From: Smittium culicis
Lineage: Eukaryota > Kickxellomycota > Harpellomycetes > Harpellales > Legeriomycetaceae
Length of the DNA: 33,176 nt
Reading direction: 5' to 3'
Assembly: GCA_001970855.1 (NCBI GenBank)
Contig: LSSN01002480.1
Coordinates: 1 to 33,176, forward strand
The notes under the pieces: generated by a model
Seen by the model: the letters and a program-made list of their open reading frames with translations, nothing else
Database searches by the model: none
What the model was told of the DNA's origin: nothing
Translations under genes and position numbers: made by a program
In this document: positions 32,825 through 33,176 of the stretch, one piece after another
Layout: every line of letters starts with the position of its first letter
Position numbering within the stretch: position 1 is the first letter of the stretch

Positions 32825-32964
32825 AACAGTATACAAGCCCAAGATTGTACAATCAGACGATGAATCAAACAATGAATGGGACGACATAAAAAACTCTCTC
32901 TCTTCCCTAAGCTTTTTTTCTGGAAGTAGCCAATCATAATTGATTAAAATTTATACTCTTAAAA
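32695..32964 (+). repeat. Pair of 74-bp direct repeats, 196 bp apart
   Basis: 32695-32768 and 32891-32964 align without gaps at about 92 percent (six differences counted by eye). The core CTCTCTTCCCTAAGC, then TTTTTTTCTGGAAG, is identical. The differences fall in the AT-rich second half. The flanking and intervening sequences are not obviously similar. Confidence 0.85.
32808..32939 (+). other. Unidentified 43-aa ORF overlapping direct-repeat copy 2
   Basis: It starts MGMLNKTVYKPKIVQ, continues with an acidic stretch SDDESNNEWDDIK, and ends NSLSSLSFFSGSSQS before TAA. It shares the SLSSLSFFSG peptide with the 72-aa ORF, and the acidic-to-serine composition is protein-like. It could be an exon or an upstream ORF of the gene starting at 33005. 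Low confidence. Confidence 0.25.
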
Positions 32965-33004
32965 AAATTTTTTTTATTCAAATCACCAATCGAGCAAATC
33001 GTCA

Positions 33005-33176
33005 ATGACGATCATCAACTCAAGCTCAGACGAGCTCAGCAGTACTTCTTCAACTGAAGCCGACAATCCATCGATCTTTGCAGATAGAGTACAGGGGACC
33101 ACAAGTTCCAAGATGATCATGTCTTCTCCAATTCAAGATGAGGAGAATCGAGATTCGAGATTCGAAATCTCGAACC
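33005..33176 (+). CDS. Unidentified ORF running off the right edge (partial)
   Basis: An ATG at 33005 opens a frame with no stop for 57 codons to the window end. The product is Ser-, Asp- and Glu-rich and looks disordered (NSSSDELSSTSSTEADNPS, then MSSPIQDEENRDSRFE). The region is markedly GC-richer than the preceding DNA, which is a coding-like sign. Such N-termini occur in Gag or LINE ORF1 proteins and in host regulatory proteins, so I give no function. The preceding A/T-rich leader and 74-bp repeats could be its 5' UTR. Confidence 0.45.
   Translation, partial: MTIINSSSDELSSTSSTEADNPSIFADRVQGTTSSKMIMSSPIQDEENRDSRFEISN
33149..33172. repeat. Tandem CGAGATT pair with inverted copy
   Basis: CGAGATT at 33149-33155 and 33156-33162 is followed by CGA and then AATCTCG at 33166-33172, the exact reverse complement. 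This forms a 7-bp stem with a 3-base loop. It lies within the open frame at the right edge, so it is translated as Arg/Asp/Ser/Glu-type codons if that frame is real. Confidence 0.55.

Noticed and set aside
1..33176. tRNA genes
   Set aside because: No B-box-like GGTTCGANTCC with a pairing acceptor stem was noticed on either strand. This was a reading by eye, and a tRNA scan would be decisive.

Overview
This is a nuclear, very AT-rich eukaryotic window. Three housekeeping genes, interrupted by short GT-AG introns, sit in a sea of decayed retrotransposons. The gene set (a TRA1/TRRAP pseudokinase, a Pth2-type peptidyl-tRNA hydrolase with an N-terminal membrane helix, ribosomal protein eL33), the compact introns with yeast-like branch sites (CTAAC, TACTAAC) and standard-code stops all suggest a fungus. 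The combination of strong AT bias, a DIRS-type tyrosine-recombinase retroelement and LINE elements ending in a CCHC zinc knuckle fits an early-diverging lineage. My best guess is a Harpellales-like zoopagomycete (Smittium relatives). That placement is an inference from remembered protein style, not a search result.

Left third (1-12.7 kb): transposon graveyard. The window opens with the 3' end of a plus-strand LINE (1-387, then an AT-rich 3' UTR). A badly decayed minus-strand LINE ORF2 follows (about 3560-1138, with recognisable reverse-transcriptase blocks). Next is a degenerate minus-strand DIRS element (8758-4059: Gag, RT, RNase H, tyrosine recombinase). Its gag is split by an 831-bp insertion flanked by GACC on both sides, and that insertion in turn appears to hold a solo LTR (7834-8296). 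A second decayed minus-strand LINE (about 11612-9085) retains ORF1-like sequence and an endonuclease start.

Middle: PTH2 (12758-13497, +, three exons, 185 aa) is convergent with TRA1 (29867-15162, -). TRA1 has four exons, one of them 12,975 bp long. It encodes a predicted 4729-aa protein, about 900-1000 residues longer than yeast Tra1 or human TRRAP. The excess is at least partly explained by Ser/Asn/Asp-rich insertions, one of which holds a 36-bp coding tandem repeat. Tra1 is the activator-binding scaffold of SAGA and NuA4.

Right end: RPL33 (31500-32102, +, three exons, 107 aa) is divergent from TRA1 across about 1.6 kb of gene-free DNA. It is followed by a tiny second LINE 3' remnant, a palindromic 31-bp module that also occurs near 11.8 kb, a pair of 74-bp direct repeats spaced 196 bp apart, and an ORF that runs off the window end.

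The three genes do not form a pathway; they are neighbours on a chromosome. I see no tRNA, rRNA or CRISPR array. I found no clearly novel multi-gene system. The most unusual things are the nested insertions, the uneven decay of the DIRS element, the enlarged TRA1, and the duplicated sequence next to the unidentified right-end ORF.
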